From Salinispora mooreana (lineage in GTDB: Bacteria > Actinomycetota > Actinomycetes > Mycobacteriales > Micromonosporaceae): a stretch of 64,000 nt of DNA. Shown here one piece after another: positions 16,136 to 24,769 of this stretch (position 1 is the stretch's first letter; each line of letters begins with the position of its first letter). A program made the translations under genes and the position numbers. Location of the stretch: positions 3,876,133 through 3,940,132 of the forward strand of contig NZ_KB900614.1 of the NCBI RefSeq assembly GCF_000379065.1. Reading direction: 5' to 3'. The notes under the pieces are model-generated. The model made no database searches. It had not been told where the DNA came from and was given only the letters and a program-made list of their open reading frames with translations.

Positions 16136-16824
16136 GCCCGCACTCGCTGCTCGCTGACAGGTGTGCGGAGCAGGCGTCCGACAGGCGCTTTCCAGGTGGT
16201 GCCGCGGCGCTCGAACTCGAAGAGGTCCTCGACGGCACGGGCAGCAGCGCAGCCGAAGTCACGTTCGAGCAGGTAGAGGGCTACGTCGACGCCGGACAGG
16301 ACACCGCCGCCGGTGACGAGGTCACCGTCGTCGACGACCCGCGCCCGGACCGCGTTCACACCGATGGACTCCAGTCGATCGATGCCGAGGTGGTGGGTGG
16401 TGGCTGTTCTCCCCTCCAGCAGGCCCGCCATGGCGAGCGCGAGCCCGCCGCCGCAGACGGCGACGACGGTGACCCGCGGCGCGGCGAGAGCCCGGGCGAC
16501 GAGTGCCATCGCCGGACTTCCGGCGAACCGCCCGAGCAGCGCGGGAACGGTCAGCTCGCCTGCGTCCGGGTCGCCGTCGACGGGCCCGGACGCACCCGGA
16601 ACGATGACGTAGCCGGGCACCTCCGGCTCCAGCGCGGCGCTGGCGGGGAGGCAGAGGCCGGCGGCTCCCGACGGGACGCTGTCCCGTCCCGACTCGCTCA
16701 CCAGCACACATTCGAGTACGCCGCCGAGGGCGGCGCTGCCCGCGGAAAGCACCTCGAGTGGAGCGATGACATCGAGCAGATCGAAGCCGTCGAAGAGCAC
16801 GAACTGGGCGCGAAGCGTAGGCAT
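16132..16824 (-). CDS. DJ-1/PfpI family protein
   Basis: The product (230 aa) has the DJ-1/PfpI fold with the nucleophile elbow VAVCGGGLALAMAG (Cys followed by GG) and TTHHLG downstream. Such proteins include isonitrile hydratase-like enzymes and amidase-like domains. The start at 16824 follows GAGGGGA at good spacing; the open frame starts 19 codons earlier. It is divergent from a GlxA-type regulator that carries a homologous N-terminal domain, suggesting the pair shares a ligand and the regulator controls this operon. Confidence 0.85.
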   Translation of the reverse strand: MPTLRAQFVLFDGFDLLDVIAPLEVLSAGSAALGGVLECVLVSESGRDSVPSGAAGLCLPASAALEPEVPGYVIVPGASGPVDGDPDAGELTVPALLGRFAGSPAMALVARALAAPRVTVVAVCGGGLALAMAGLLEGRTATTHHLGIDRLESIGVNAVRARVVDDGDLVTGGGVLSGVDVALYLLERDFGCAAARAVEDLFEFERRGTTWKAPVGRLLRTPVSEQRVRA

Positions 16825-16945
16825 CGGTAGTCCCCTCACGTGTAGGTGCACTCCATGGTTGGGCAGCCGAGCGTCTCCCAATAGTGGCTACTAAGCCATG
16901 TAACGCCTGAATCTCGCCAGGGTCAGGGAGGCCTACTATGCAGGT

Positions 16946-17884
16946 GTGTATACGGTCGTCGTGCTCGCTCTGCCGGATGTGATTGCCTTTGATCTGGCCA
17001 CACCGGTTGAGACGTTCGGACGTGTCCGCCTGCCAGACGGTCGGCCGGGGTACCGGGTCCTCGTCGCAGGGCCCGACGATGTCGTCGACGCCGGGCCGGT
17101 GCGGCTGGCAGTCAGCGAGCAGCTGGATGCGCTCGATCGCGCCGACCTGGTCCTGGTGCCCGGCCGCAACGACCCCTTGCGGCCCTCCCCGCCCTCGGTG
17201 CTCACAGCCCTGCGTGCGGCCGCGGCCAAGGGCACTCGCCTCGCCTCCATCTGCGTCGGAGCGTTCACGCTGGCAGAGGCGGGACTACTCGACAACATGA
17301 GGGCCACGACCCACTGGCTCGCCGCGGAACAACTTGCGCGCAGACACCCGTCGATCCAGGTGGACCCCGACGTGCTCTACATCGACAACGGCAGTATTCT
17401 CACCTCTGCCGGCGCCGCGTCCGGACTGGACCTGTGCCTGCACGTGATTCACACCGACTACGGCGCGGCGGTGGCCGCGGATGCGGCACGCCTCGCCGTG
17501 GCCCCACTGCACCGAGGCGGCGGACAGGCGCAGTACATCCTGCGGAACCGGCAGCCCGTGCGAACCTCATCCCTCGAACCCGTCCTCGCCTGGATCGAGA
17601 CCAACGCACATCGGGCCCTCACGCTCGCCGACCTCGCCGCCGCCGCGAAGATGAGCGCACGCACCCTGACCAGGCGATTCGCCGTCGAGACCAGGCAGAG
17701 CCCGATGCAATGGGTAGCCGGTGTCCGGATTCGTCACGCCCAGGAGCTCCTGGAAACCACCGACTACACAATCGACCGCGTAGCGAACCAGACCGGATTC
17801 ACCAGCACGAGCAACTTTCGTGCGCAATTCCAGGAGGTCGTCGGCACCACACCAGGCGCCTATCGCAGAACCTTCCGACTGTGA
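16946..17884 (+). CDS. GlxA-family transcriptional regulator (DJ-1/PfpI plus AraC HTH)
   Basis: The product (312 aa) combines an N-terminal DJ-1/PfpI-like sensor domain (residues 1-180; elbow LASICVGAFTLAEAG) with two C-terminal AraC helix-turn-helix units (about 215-312; LADLAAAAKMSARTLTRRF and DRVANQTGFTSTSNFRAQF). The start is GTG at 16946. It is transcribed away from the DJ-1 operon across a 121-bp gap (16825-16945) where its operator probably lies. Confidence 0.88.
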   Translation: MYTVVVLALPDVIAFDLATPVETFGRVRLPDGRPGYRVLVAGPDDVVDAGPVRLAVSEQLDALDRADLVLVPGRNDPLRPSPPSVLTALRAAAAKGTRLASICVGAFTLAEAGLLDNMRATTHWLAAEQLARRHPSIQVDPDVLYIDNGSILTSAGAASGLDLCLHVIHTDYGAAVAADAARLAVAPLHRGGGQAQYILRNRQPVRTSSLEPVLAWIETNAHRALTLADLAAAAKMSARTLTRRFAVETRQSPMQWVAGVRIRHAQELLETTDYTIDRVANQTGFTSTSNFRAQFQEVVGTTPGAYRRTFRL

Positions 17885-18003
17885 GGCGAGCAGCGGCCGG
17901 TCGATTCGCGTCGAGGAGTTCGTCGCACTGTTCACCAGCAGAACACCGCCGACAGCATCGACGTAGCCGGGCGGTCGGATCGCCGATCAGGCAAGCTGGG
18001 GGC

Positions 18004-18540
18004 ATGACGGACGCGTACGCCCAAAACCGCACGCTGGTGTTGCTTCGGCACGCGAAGGCGGAGCCCAACGGCGACCAACCGGACGTGGATCGGCCGCTGA
18101 CGGCCCGGGGGCGAGCGGACGCGGCGGCGGCCGGCGCGTGGCTGGCCCACCACGGGCTCCTCCCGGACGTGGTGATCTGCTCCTCGGCTCGCCGCACCCG
18201 GGAAACCTGGCACGGCGTGGCGATGGGCATGACCGGAGCGCCACCGGAGGGCGGCTCCGCGGGTCCGGCACCCGACGTGCACTACGCCGACGACGCGTAT
18301 GAGGCGCACCCGGCGGATCTGCTGGCCTTGGTGCGGCGGGTCGAACCGACCGCCCGGACGGTGTTGCTGATCGCCCACAACCCCGGCGTCTCGCAGCTGT
18401 CGATACTGCTCGACTCTGAGCAGGCGGACCGGGACCCACAACGGACCGGTCAGGCCGTGGTGCACCGCACGACGGCGGAGTGGGCCGGCCTCGGCCGCCG
18501 GGACACGGTCATCACCGCCGAGCACACCGCCCGCGGCTGA
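18004..18540 (+). CDS. SixA-type phosphohistidine phosphatase (histidine phosphatase superfamily)
   Basis: The product (178 aa) has the RHG-type motif LLRHAKAEP near residue 15 and the second catalytic region LIAHNPGVSQL, as in SixA. SixA removes phosphate from phosphohistidine. The ATG at 18004 begins directly before the catalytic motif; the frame open from 17434 lies across the regulator gene. A strong hairpin follows the stop. Confidence 0.85.
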   Translation: MTDAYAQNRTLVLLRHAKAEPNGDQPDVDRPLTARGRADAAAAGAWLAHHGLLPDVVICSSARRTRETWHGVAMGMTGAPPEGGSAGPAPDVHYADDAYEAHPADLLALVRRVEPTARTVLLIAHNPGVSQLSILLDSEQADRDPQRTGQAVVHRTTAEWAGLGRRDTVITAEHTARG

Positions 18541-18551
18541 GCCGCCCGCCA

Positions 18552-18587
18552 GGGATGAGCCGCCATCGGGTCGCGGCGGCTCATCCC
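18552..18587. terminator. Bidirectional terminator between convergent genes
   Basis: Perfect 13-bp stem GGGATGAGCCGCC/GGCGGCTCATCCC with a 10-nt loop, between the SixA gene and the DUF6458-like gene. Confidence 0.85.
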
Positions 18588-18592
18588 GCCAC

Positions 18593-18862
18593 TCAGGACG
18601 GCGGCGCTGTCGGCGGCGGCGGATCCGGCGGCGGTGGCATCATCGCGGTCGGATGCGACAGCCGGTTCTCCTCCACGATCAGCGTCCGCGCCCGCTTGCG
18701 CCGGTCCTGCCAGAACCACACCGTGGTGAGGAGGACTGCCAGCCCGGCCAGGATGAAGACCCAACCGACCGCACGCAGGTCAACCCACCAGACGTTGGCC
18801 CGGACCGCGAAGGTGAGGATCGCCCCGAGGGCGATCAGGAAAATACCGCTACCAATGCCCAT
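18593..18862 (-). CDS. Small DUF6458-like membrane protein
   Basis: From the ATG at 18862 the product is 89 aa. It has two membrane helices (IGSGIFLIALGAILTFAV and AVGWVFILAGLAVLLTTVWF) separated by NVWWVDL, then a basic segment (QDRRKRAR) and a proline-rich tail. The opening MGIGSGIFLIALGAIL is characteristic of DUF6458 proteins common in actinomycetes. The open frame extends to 19009, but that extension is not membrane-like. Function unknown. Confidence 0.8.
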   Translation of the reverse strand: MGIGSGIFLIALGAILTFAVRANVWWVDLRAVGWVFILAGLAVLLTTVWFWQDRRKRARTLIVEENRLSHPTAMMPPPPDPPPPTAPPS

Positions 18863-19012
18863 GTGCGCTGCACTCCCCCGTGCGATGGCTTCTGGGCGTT
18901 CTCTGCCTGACCTGATGCCGGTTACCCGCCGCCGCCGGGTGCTACCCCCATCCGGGCCGGGAACCCCGACCCCGGCGGGGTCACGATGCGGCGCGAGCGT
19001 CGAAGCCAACGC

Positions 19013-19042
19013 GACGGCCGGCGGGTCATCCCGCCGGCCGTC
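19013..19042 (-). terminator. Terminator of the acyl-CoA dehydrogenase gene
   Basis: Perfect 13-bp stem GACGGCCGGCGGG/CCCGCCGGCCGTC with the four-base loop TCAT, 47 bp beyond the gene's stop. Confidence 0.8.
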
Positions 19043-19089
19043 GCTTCTGCCGGGTCTGCCCCCGGATCAACCCTGACCTCCGAATCGGG

Positions 19090-20943
19090 TCAGAACGCCT
19101 CCTCCGGGAGGTCCATGACGCTCAGGTCGACGTTCTCGATGATGCGCCGATCGGCACCGATGCGCGGCAGCACCTCGCGGGCGAAGAACCGGGCGGCGGC
19201 CACCTTGCCGGTGTAGAAGTCCCGGTCAGTGCCGGCGTCACCGGCGAGCGCCGTCAGCGCCACGTCGGCCTGCCGCTGGAGCAGCCAGCCCACCACCAGG
19301 TCGCCGATGGCGAGCAGGAACCGGCGGCTGCTCAGGCCGACCTTGTAGAGCGCCCGGGTCTCGCCGCCCTGCGCCTCACCCAACCAGCCGGTCAGCGTGC
19401 CAAGGATGCTCTGAATCTCACCGAGAGCGCGGCCGAGCGCCTGCCGCTCCTCCTTGAGCTGACCGTTGCCACCCTCGGCGGCGATGAACTCCTGGATCTC
19501 GCTGGCGACCGCCATCAGGGCCTTGCCGTTGTCCCGGACGACCTTGCGGAAGATCAGATCGAGGCTCTGGATCGCCGTGGTGCCCTCATACAGGGTGTCG
19601 ATCTTGGCGTCCCGGACGTACTGCTCCAGCGGGTAGTCCTGGAGGAAGCCGGAGCCGCCAAAGGTCTGGAGGGACTCGTGGCCGAGCAGCTCGTACGCCC
19701 GCTCCGAGCCGACCCCCTTGACCAGCGGCAGCAGCAGATCGTTGACCCGCTTGGCGAGCTTGACGGTCTTCTCGTCGCCGGCCGCCTCGGCGATGGCGAC
19801 CTTGTCCTGCCAGGTTGCGGTGTAGCAGACCAGGGCCCGCAGCCCCTCGGCGTACGACTTCTGCAGCAGCAGCGAACGGCGTACGTCCGGGTGATGAGTG
19901 ATCGTGACCCGGGGAGCGCTCTTGTCGGTCAACTGGGTCAGGTCGGCGCCCTGCACCCGGCTCTTGGCGTACTCGAGCGCGTTCAGGTAGCCGGTGGAGA
20001 GGGTGGCGATCGCCTTCGTACCAACCATCATCCGGGCGTACTCGATGATCATGAACATCTGCCGGATGCCGTCGTGCTTCTCGCCCAGCAGCCAGCCCTG
20101 CGCCGGCACGCCGTGCTCGCCGAAGGTCAGCTCGCAGGTGTTCGACACCTTCAGGCCCATCTTGTGCTCGACGTTGGTGGCGAAGACGCCGTTGCGCTCG
20201 CCCAGCTCGCCGGTCTCCTCATTGAAGTGGTATTTCGGCACCACGAAGAGGGAGAGGCCCTTGGTGCCCGGCCCGCCCGCGCCCTCGACACCGACCGGCC
20301 GGGCCAGCACATAGTGGACGATGTTGTCGCTGAGGTCATGCTCACCGGAGGTGATGAAGCGCTTGACGCCCTCGATGTGCCACGAGCCGTCCGGCTGCGG
20401 GATGGCGCGGGCGCGGCCGGCGCCGACATCCGAGCCGGCATCCGCCTCGGTCAGCACCATTGTGGAGCCCCAGCCCTGGTCAATGAAGAGCTGGGCCCAC
20501 TTTCGCTGCTGCTCGGTGCCCTCAACATGCAGGACGTGCGCGAACGACGGGCCGGAAGCGTACATCCAGACCGCGGCGTTGGAGCCCAACACCAGCTCGG
20601 CGAGCGACCACCAGAGGGCACGGGGTGCGTTGCTACCGCCGAGCGCCTCGGGCAGGTCCAGCCGCCAGAACTCGGCGTCAATGAACCGGCGGTACGACTT
20701 CTTGAACGACTCTGGCAGCGGCGCGGTGTGCGTCGCCGGGTCGAAGACCGGCGGGTTGCGGTCGCTGTCCGTGTAGCTGGCTGCCAGGTCTTCCCGGGTC
20801 AGGCGGTCGACCTCGGCGAGGAAGCTACGGGCGGTGTCGACATCCAGCTCTGTATAGGGAGCATGGCTGAACGCCCGGTCCGCCCCGAACACCTCGAACA
20901 GGTTGAATTCAAGGTCCCGAAGGTTGCTCTTGTAGTGGGTCAT
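19090..20943 (-). CDS. Acyl-CoA dehydrogenase, FadE5-like
   Basis: The product (617 aa) is a long-form acyl-CoA dehydrogenase, which oxidises acyl-CoA to enoyl-CoA with FAD. Visible signatures: an N-terminal helical segment starting MTHYKSNLRDLEFNLFEVF, the FAD-binding TEADAGSDVGAGRARA and FITSGEHDL, and DTLYEGTTAIQSLDLIFRK holding the catalytic Glu. Length and order match FadE5-type enzymes of mycobacteria and streptomycetes. The ATG at 20943 gives the standard N-terminus. A near-perfect 16-bp palindrome lies 28 bp upstream and suggests TetR-type control. Confidence 0.92.
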   Translation of the reverse strand: MTHYKSNLRDLEFNLFEVFGADRAFSHAPYTELDVDTARSFLAEVDRLTREDLAASYTDSDRNPPVFDPATHTAPLPESFKKSYRRFIDAEFWRLDLPEALGGSNAPRALWWSLAELVLGSNAAVWMYASGPSFAHVLHVEGTEQQRKWAQLFIDQGWGSTMVLTEADAGSDVGAGRARAIPQPDGSWHIEGVKRFITSGEHDLSDNIVHYVLARPVGVEGAGGPGTKGLSLFVVPKYHFNEETGELGERNGVFATNVEHKMGLKVSNTCELTFGEHGVPAQGWLLGEKHDGIRQMFMIIEYARMMVGTKAIATLSTGYLNALEYAKSRVQGADLTQLTDKSAPRVTITHHPDVRRSLLLQKSYAEGLRALVCYTATWQDKVAIAEAAGDEKTVKLAKRVNDLLLPLVKGVGSERAYELLGHESLQTFGGSGFLQDYPLEQYVRDAKIDTLYEGTTAIQSLDLIFRKVVRDNGKALMAVASEIQEFIAAEGGNGQLKEERQALGRALGEIQSILGTLTGWLGEAQGGETRALYKVGLSSRRFLLAIGDLVVGWLLQRQADVALTALAGDAGTDRDFYTGKVAAARFFAREVLPRIGADRRIIENVDLSVMDLPEEAF

Positions 20944-20970
20944 GGTCGCTGGCCCCGCTTCCGGACGCGT

Positions 20971-20986
20971 GTTACCGATCAGTAAC
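20971..20986. promoter_or_regulatory. Palindromic operator candidate upstream of the acyl-CoA dehydrogenase
   Basis: GTTACCGATCAGTAAC matches its reverse complement at 14 of 16 positions and lies 28-43 bp before the start codon. The size and symmetry fit TetR-family operators of fatty-acid degradation genes. No TetR gene is in the window. Confidence 0.55.
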
Positions 20987-21025
20987 TCCGACTGTATTAC
21001 TCGCGGGTAGGCAACGACAAGCCCT

Positions 21026-22153
21026 TCACCCCTCCGCCGTGCCGACCTCCCAACTCGGCACGGCGGCCGAACCCCCGGTCCGGGCACCGGTGTACTCCGT
21101 CAGAACCAGCGCGATGTCGTCGTCGAGCCGGTCATACACCCACTCGACCAACGCCGCCTCCAGGGACGCCAGCCCGTCGCCGACGGTGCCGTGCCCGAGC
21201 AACCGCCAGGCCCGATCGGTGGTCGGGAAGAACTCGCCGTCCCGCCGGGCCTCACCGAGCCCGTCGGTAAACAACAGCAGCCGGTCGCCCGGCTCCAACC
21301 GCTCCACCCGGGCCCGGACCGCCGGCATGAACCCCAGCGGCGGAGCCGGCGCCGGCGGCTCCAACGCGATCACCGCACCCCGACGCAGCAACAGCGGCGC
21401 CGGATGTCCACAGTTCACGATGGTCAGGGTGCCACCCCGCTCCTCGACCAGAGCCGCGGTCACGAAGTCCTCGTCACCCCCGCTCCGGGCCACCGCCCGG
21501 TCCAGGTCCGCGACGACCGCGCGCAGGTCGGCCCGCTCGTACGCCACATGTCGGTAGGAGCCCAGCACGATGCTGGCCAACCGGACCGCGTCCAGGCCCT
21601 TACCCCGAACATCCCCAATAATCATGCGTACGCCGTACGGCGTGTCCAGGGCCTCGTACAGGTCGCCGCCGATCTCCGCGGTGGCCGTGGAGGAGATGTA
21701 CCGGGCGGCGATGGCCAAGGAGCCGACCTGCGGGCCGAGCGGACAGAGCACCGCCTGCTGAGCAACCGTGGCGAGCCTCGACAGCTCCTCGATCCGCTCG
21801 GTCTGTCGCTGCCGGATTGACGCCATGGTGGCCGCCAACGTGGCGCCCAGGGCGATGCCAGCCACCGCGACCGCAGCCGCCAGCGAACCGACCCCCTCGG
21901 CCAACGCGAAGCCGACGCCAAGGCAGACGGCTGCAACCCCTACCCCCAGCACCACCTGCCAGGAGGCCAGGGCAGCGGCCAGGAACGGGGCAGCGATCAG
22001 CAGAGCGATGTAGTTGGCCCCACGGCCGTCGGCGCTCTCCAGGGCCGAGACGATTACGAGCAGGGCAACGGCCGCGCCGAGGCCGGCGCGGGATCCGGGG
22101 CCCAGTGGGCCGCGGCCCAGCCGGGAGAGCTGTGTGCGTACGAGGGACAGCAT
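21026..22153 (-). CDS. Membrane-bound PP2C/SpoIIE-type serine phosphatase
   Basis: The product (375 aa) has an N-terminal membrane region of about four to five helices (AAVALLVIVSALESADG, YIALLIAAPFLAAALASW, VAVAGIALGATLAATMASI), a short coiled linker (RQRQTERIEELSRLATVAQQ), then a SpoIIE/RsbU-like phosphatase domain with EIGGDLYEALDT, IGDVRGKGLDAV, VNCGHPAPLLL and LLLFTDGLGEARR. Such proteins dephosphorylate anti-anti-sigma factors. The start at 22153 is preferred; the frame is open 23 codons further and no ribosome site decides between them. Confidence 0.85.
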   Translation of the reverse strand: MLSLVRTQLSRLGRGPLGPGSRAGLGAAVALLVIVSALESADGRGANYIALLIAAPFLAAALASWQVVLGVGVAAVCLGVGFALAEGVGSLAAAVAVAGIALGATLAATMASIRQRQTERIEELSRLATVAQQAVLCPLGPQVGSLAIAARYISSTATAEIGGDLYEALDTPYGVRMIIGDVRGKGLDAVRLASIVLGSYRHVAYERADLRAVVADLDRAVARSGGDEDFVTAALVEERGGTLTIVNCGHPAPLLLRRGAVIALEPPAPAPPLGFMPAVRARVERLEPGDRLLLFTDGLGEARRDGEFFPTTDRAWRLLGHGTVGDGLASLEAALVEWVYDRLDDDIALVLTEYTGARTGGSAAVPSWEVGTAEG

Positions 22154-22253
22154 GCCTGATGGACAGTGGTCGTTGAATGAACCTGACCTGACATCTGAGG
22201 TGGTTCTGACTGTGTGGGTCACCCCCGGAAGCCGTTCGCGGTTGACGGTGGGC

Positions 22254-22988
22254 TCAGCCCAACACCTCGTACCGAACCTCGACGTGCCCCGCGCTCAGTG
22301 GGGCGATCACAGCGAAGGCCGCCTGGGACAGGTCGATGCAGCGCCCCGTGATGAACGGGCCCCGGTCGTTGATCCGCACAGTCACCGACGTGCTGGTAAC
22401 CGGGTTGGTGACCCGCACCATCGTGTCGAACGGCAGGGTCTTGTGGGCGGCCGTCATCGCCGATGGGTCAAAGACTTCGCCGCTCGCCGTGAGCTGCCCC
22501 TCGGAGTAGTGGGAGGCGCCGCAGGACCCGGTCTCCACCACGGTCGGAGCGGCGCTGGTCGGCGTCGGGGCGGCGCTGGTTGACGTCGTCGCGGCCGGCT
22601 GCGGCGTCGTCGATCTCGACTTGCTCCGGGACGGCGCCTGGGTCTTCCGGGGCCGCGTGGGGCTCACGGCCGAAGCGGACGGGGCGCTGGTGCTCGGCGA
22701 GACGCTCGGCGACGCGGAGAGCGGGGCGGCTGTGGCGGACGGAGAGCCAACCGTGGTCGGCACGACCGCGACGGACCGGTCGGACTCGTTGGCGGAGGTC
22801 AGCCGGACGGTGCCCACCGTCCCACCGATCGCGAGCACGACACCGATCGCCGCGGTTGCCGCGACGCCGGTCGGGGAGACCCTTCGGGTACGCGTATGCC
22901 TGCCGGCCACCAGCCCGATCCTTTCGCTAACTGAACAAAGCGGGTCGGACCGTAACGAGCGAAGCACATCCGAAGTCAACGTGATCAT
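22254..22988 (-). CDS. RlpA-like double-psi beta-barrel protein with membrane anchor
   Basis: The product (244 aa) starts with a cytoplasmic basic stretch, one membrane helix (GVAATAAIGVVLAIGGTVGTV), a long Ser/Pro/Thr linker, then a double-psi beta-barrel domain of about 90 residues (SCGASHYSEGQLTASGEVFD, KTLPFDTMVRVTNP, VRINDRGPFITGRCIDLS). The Asp in NDRGPF is the conserved acid of RlpA/expansin-type barrels, which act on peptidoglycan. The ATG at 22988 is chosen; another ATG at 23030 is in frame. Confidence 0.85.
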   Translation of the reverse strand: MITLTSDVLRSLRSDPLCSVSERIGLVAGRHTRTRRVSPTGVAATAAIGVVLAIGGTVGTVRLTSANESDRSVAVVPTTVGSPSATAAPLSASPSVSPSTSAPSASAVSPTRPRKTQAPSRSKSRSTTPQPAATTSTSAAPTPTSAAPTVVETGSCGASHYSEGQLTASGEVFDPSAMTAAHKTLPFDTMVRVTNPVTSTSVTVRINDRGPFITGRCIDLSQAAFAVIAPLSAGHVEVRYEVLG

Positions 22989-23084
22989 GGAGTTATTGCC
23001 CGATTTACGGTGAAACGAATAGCCGATCATCCGATCGGCAATGGTCCGGCTAGCCGATCACGAGCGGTGGACCAGAATGACGGT

Positions 23085-23636
23085 ATGCGCCCCGAGTTGA
23101 GTGGACGTCTCGCCGAGCTGATCCGTTGGATCGACCCGGGACCGGGCGCCACCCACCTGGTCAGTGATATCTCCGGCTGGTGGCGGGACCCGGTGATGCT
23201 GGGCAGCCTCGGCCCGGCCCTGGTCCAGCCCTTCCGGCACTCCCGGCCAACAGTGGTGATCTCCCCGGCGGTCACCGGCTACCTGCTCGGACCGCTCGCC
23301 GCGACCGCGCTCGGCATCGGCTTCGTCGCGGCCCACAAGCCTGGCGACGGCCGCCTCCCTCCGGGCACGCTCACCTGGGCACAGGGCCCGCCAGACTATC
23401 GCGGGCGTCGGCTCGACCTGGCCGTGCGAAACCGGAACCTCAACGCCGGAGACCGGGTGCTGGTGGTGGACGACTGGGTCTCCACCGGAGCCCAGGTACG
23501 CGCCCTCTACGACATTTGCGCAGCCCGGGGCGCCACCCCGATCGGCACCGCCACCGTGGTGGCCGACTGTCCCGCGGAAGTCGCAGGCGAGCTCCGGATC
23601 CAGAGCCTGCTCACCGGCGCCAACCTCACCCCCTGA
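23085..23636 (+). CDS. Phosphoribosyltransferase-family protein
   Basis: The product (183 aa) carries the PRPP-binding loop VLVVDDWVSTGAQV (about residues 125-138) preceded by a type I phosphoribosyltransferase fold (PTVVISPAVTGYLLGPLAA). It resembles adenine phosphoribosyltransferase-like proteins, but the base specificity cannot be read from the sequence. It is divergent from the RlpA-like gene with a 96-bp intergenic region. Confidence 0.8.
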   Translation: MRPELSGRLAELIRWIDPGPGATHLVSDISGWWRDPVMLGSLGPALVQPFRHSRPTVVISPAVTGYLLGPLAATALGIGFVAAHKPGDGRLPPGTLTWAQGPPDYRGRRLDLAVRNRNLNAGDRVLVVDDWVSTGAQVRALYDICAARGATPIGTATVVADCPAEVAGELRIQSLLTGANLTP

Positions 23637-23674
23637 GCCACAACCGAGATAGCCCGGTCGCCGGTGCAGTCGGT

Positions 23675-23760
23675 CACCGAGGCCAGTCGGTGCAGCTCGG
23701 CTACCCGAGGTCAGTCGGTGCGGGCCGTCGCCCGAGGTCAGTCGGTCGCCGGTTCGGGGC
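23675..23760. repeat. Short degenerate direct repeats (CGAGGTCAGTCGGT-type)
   Basis: Three copies of a unit close to CCGAGGTCAGTCGGTG occur at about 23677, 23706 and 23736, spaced near 30 bp, followed by three GGTCAGC units at 23761-23779 that run into the end of the next gene. They fill the gap between two convergent genes. No function is evident. Confidence 0.55.
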
Positions 23761-23762
23761 GG

Positions 23763-24653
23763 TCAGCGGTCAGCGGTCAGCCGGCGTAGCTCCGGCAGCC
23801 GGGAGGCAACCTCCACCAGGACCGCCTCATCCCCCGCGTACCAGCTACTGGACCGGGGCCAGTGGGTGATCACGTCGGTGAAACCGAGTGCCGCGGCCCG
23901 CCCCACCTGCTCGGCGAAGAAGTCCGCGCTACGGAGCGAGAAGACGGGCGCGGAGTCCACCAACAGGTGCCGGTCGAGGGCACCGGGCTCACGGCCGACC
24001 GACGCCAGCGACTTGTCCAGTCGAGCGGCCAGGTCGGCCACACCCTCCCACCACGCCTCCATGTCGTCGGTCGTCGGGCCGGTGGTGACCCAGCCCTGGC
24101 CGTACCGGAGGGCGAGCCGCATCGAACGAGGCCCGTTGGCGGCGACGACGAACGGCACCCGCGGCGTCTGGACGCAGCCCGGGTTGTTCCGCGCCTCAAC
24201 CGCGGTGAACCAGTCACCCCGCCACGTCGTCCCGTCCTCACGCAACACCAGGTCGAGCAGCTCGACGAACTCGCTGAATCGGTCCACCCGCTGCCGTGGT
24301 GGAAGGGTCTCGCCGCCGAGCACCGCGGCGTCGAACCCGATGCCGCCCGCACCCAGACCGAGCAGGGCCCGGCCGTTGGACACATCGTCGAGGGCGGTGA
24401 CCTGGCGGGCGAAGGCTGCCGGATGCCGGAAGTTCGGCGACGCGACCAGGGTGCCCAGCCGGATCTGGCGGGTCGCGACCGCGGCGGCGGTCAGGGTGGT
24501 CATCGAGTCGAACCACGGCCCGTCCACCAGATCCCGCCAGCCCAGGTGGTCATAGGTCCAGGCGTGGTCGAAGCCCCACTCGTCCGCCTGCCGCCAACGC
24601 CGCTCCGAATCCGCCCAGCGCTGGTCTGGAAGGATCACAATGCCGATCCGCAT
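23763..24653 (-). CDS. LLM-class flavin-dependent oxidoreductase
   Basis: The product (296 aa) has the luciferase-like TIM-barrel signatures: MRIGIVILPDQRW at the start, FDHAWTYDHLGW, IRLGTLVASPNFRHPA, ALLGLGAGGIGFDAAVLGG, and FVVAANGPRSMRLALRYGQGW. Such enzymes use F420 or FMN. The ATG at 24653 gives the standard N-terminus; 35 upstream in-frame codons have no family character. The substrate cannot be inferred. Confidence 0.85.
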   Translation of the reverse strand: MRIGIVILPDQRWADSERRWRQADEWGFDHAWTYDHLGWRDLVDGPWFDSMTTLTAAAVATRQIRLGTLVASPNFRHPAAFARQVTALDDVSNGRALLGLGAGGIGFDAAVLGGETLPPRQRVDRFSEFVELLDLVLREDGTTWRGDWFTAVEARNNPGCVQTPRVPFVVAANGPRSMRLALRYGQGWVTTGPTTDDMEAWWEGVADLAARLDKSLASVGREPGALDRHLLVDSAPVFSLRSADFFAEQVGRAAALGFTDVITHWPRSSSWYAGDEAVLVEVASRLPELRRLTADR

Positions 24654-24769
24654 GATCACCAGACTATCCGCCTTCCCCACCCGGCAGCAGGAGACCAGTG
24701 CGAGGACTCGGCGGTACGTGAACGGATTCACCCAGCTGCTGACCACCGCACGCAGCAAAGCGCCGTCCG

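Noticed and set aside
19678..20985. Plus-strand frame of 435 codons opposite the acyl-CoA dehydrogenase
   Set aside because: Antisense shadow of a well-supported gene, with no ribosome site and no recognisable family.
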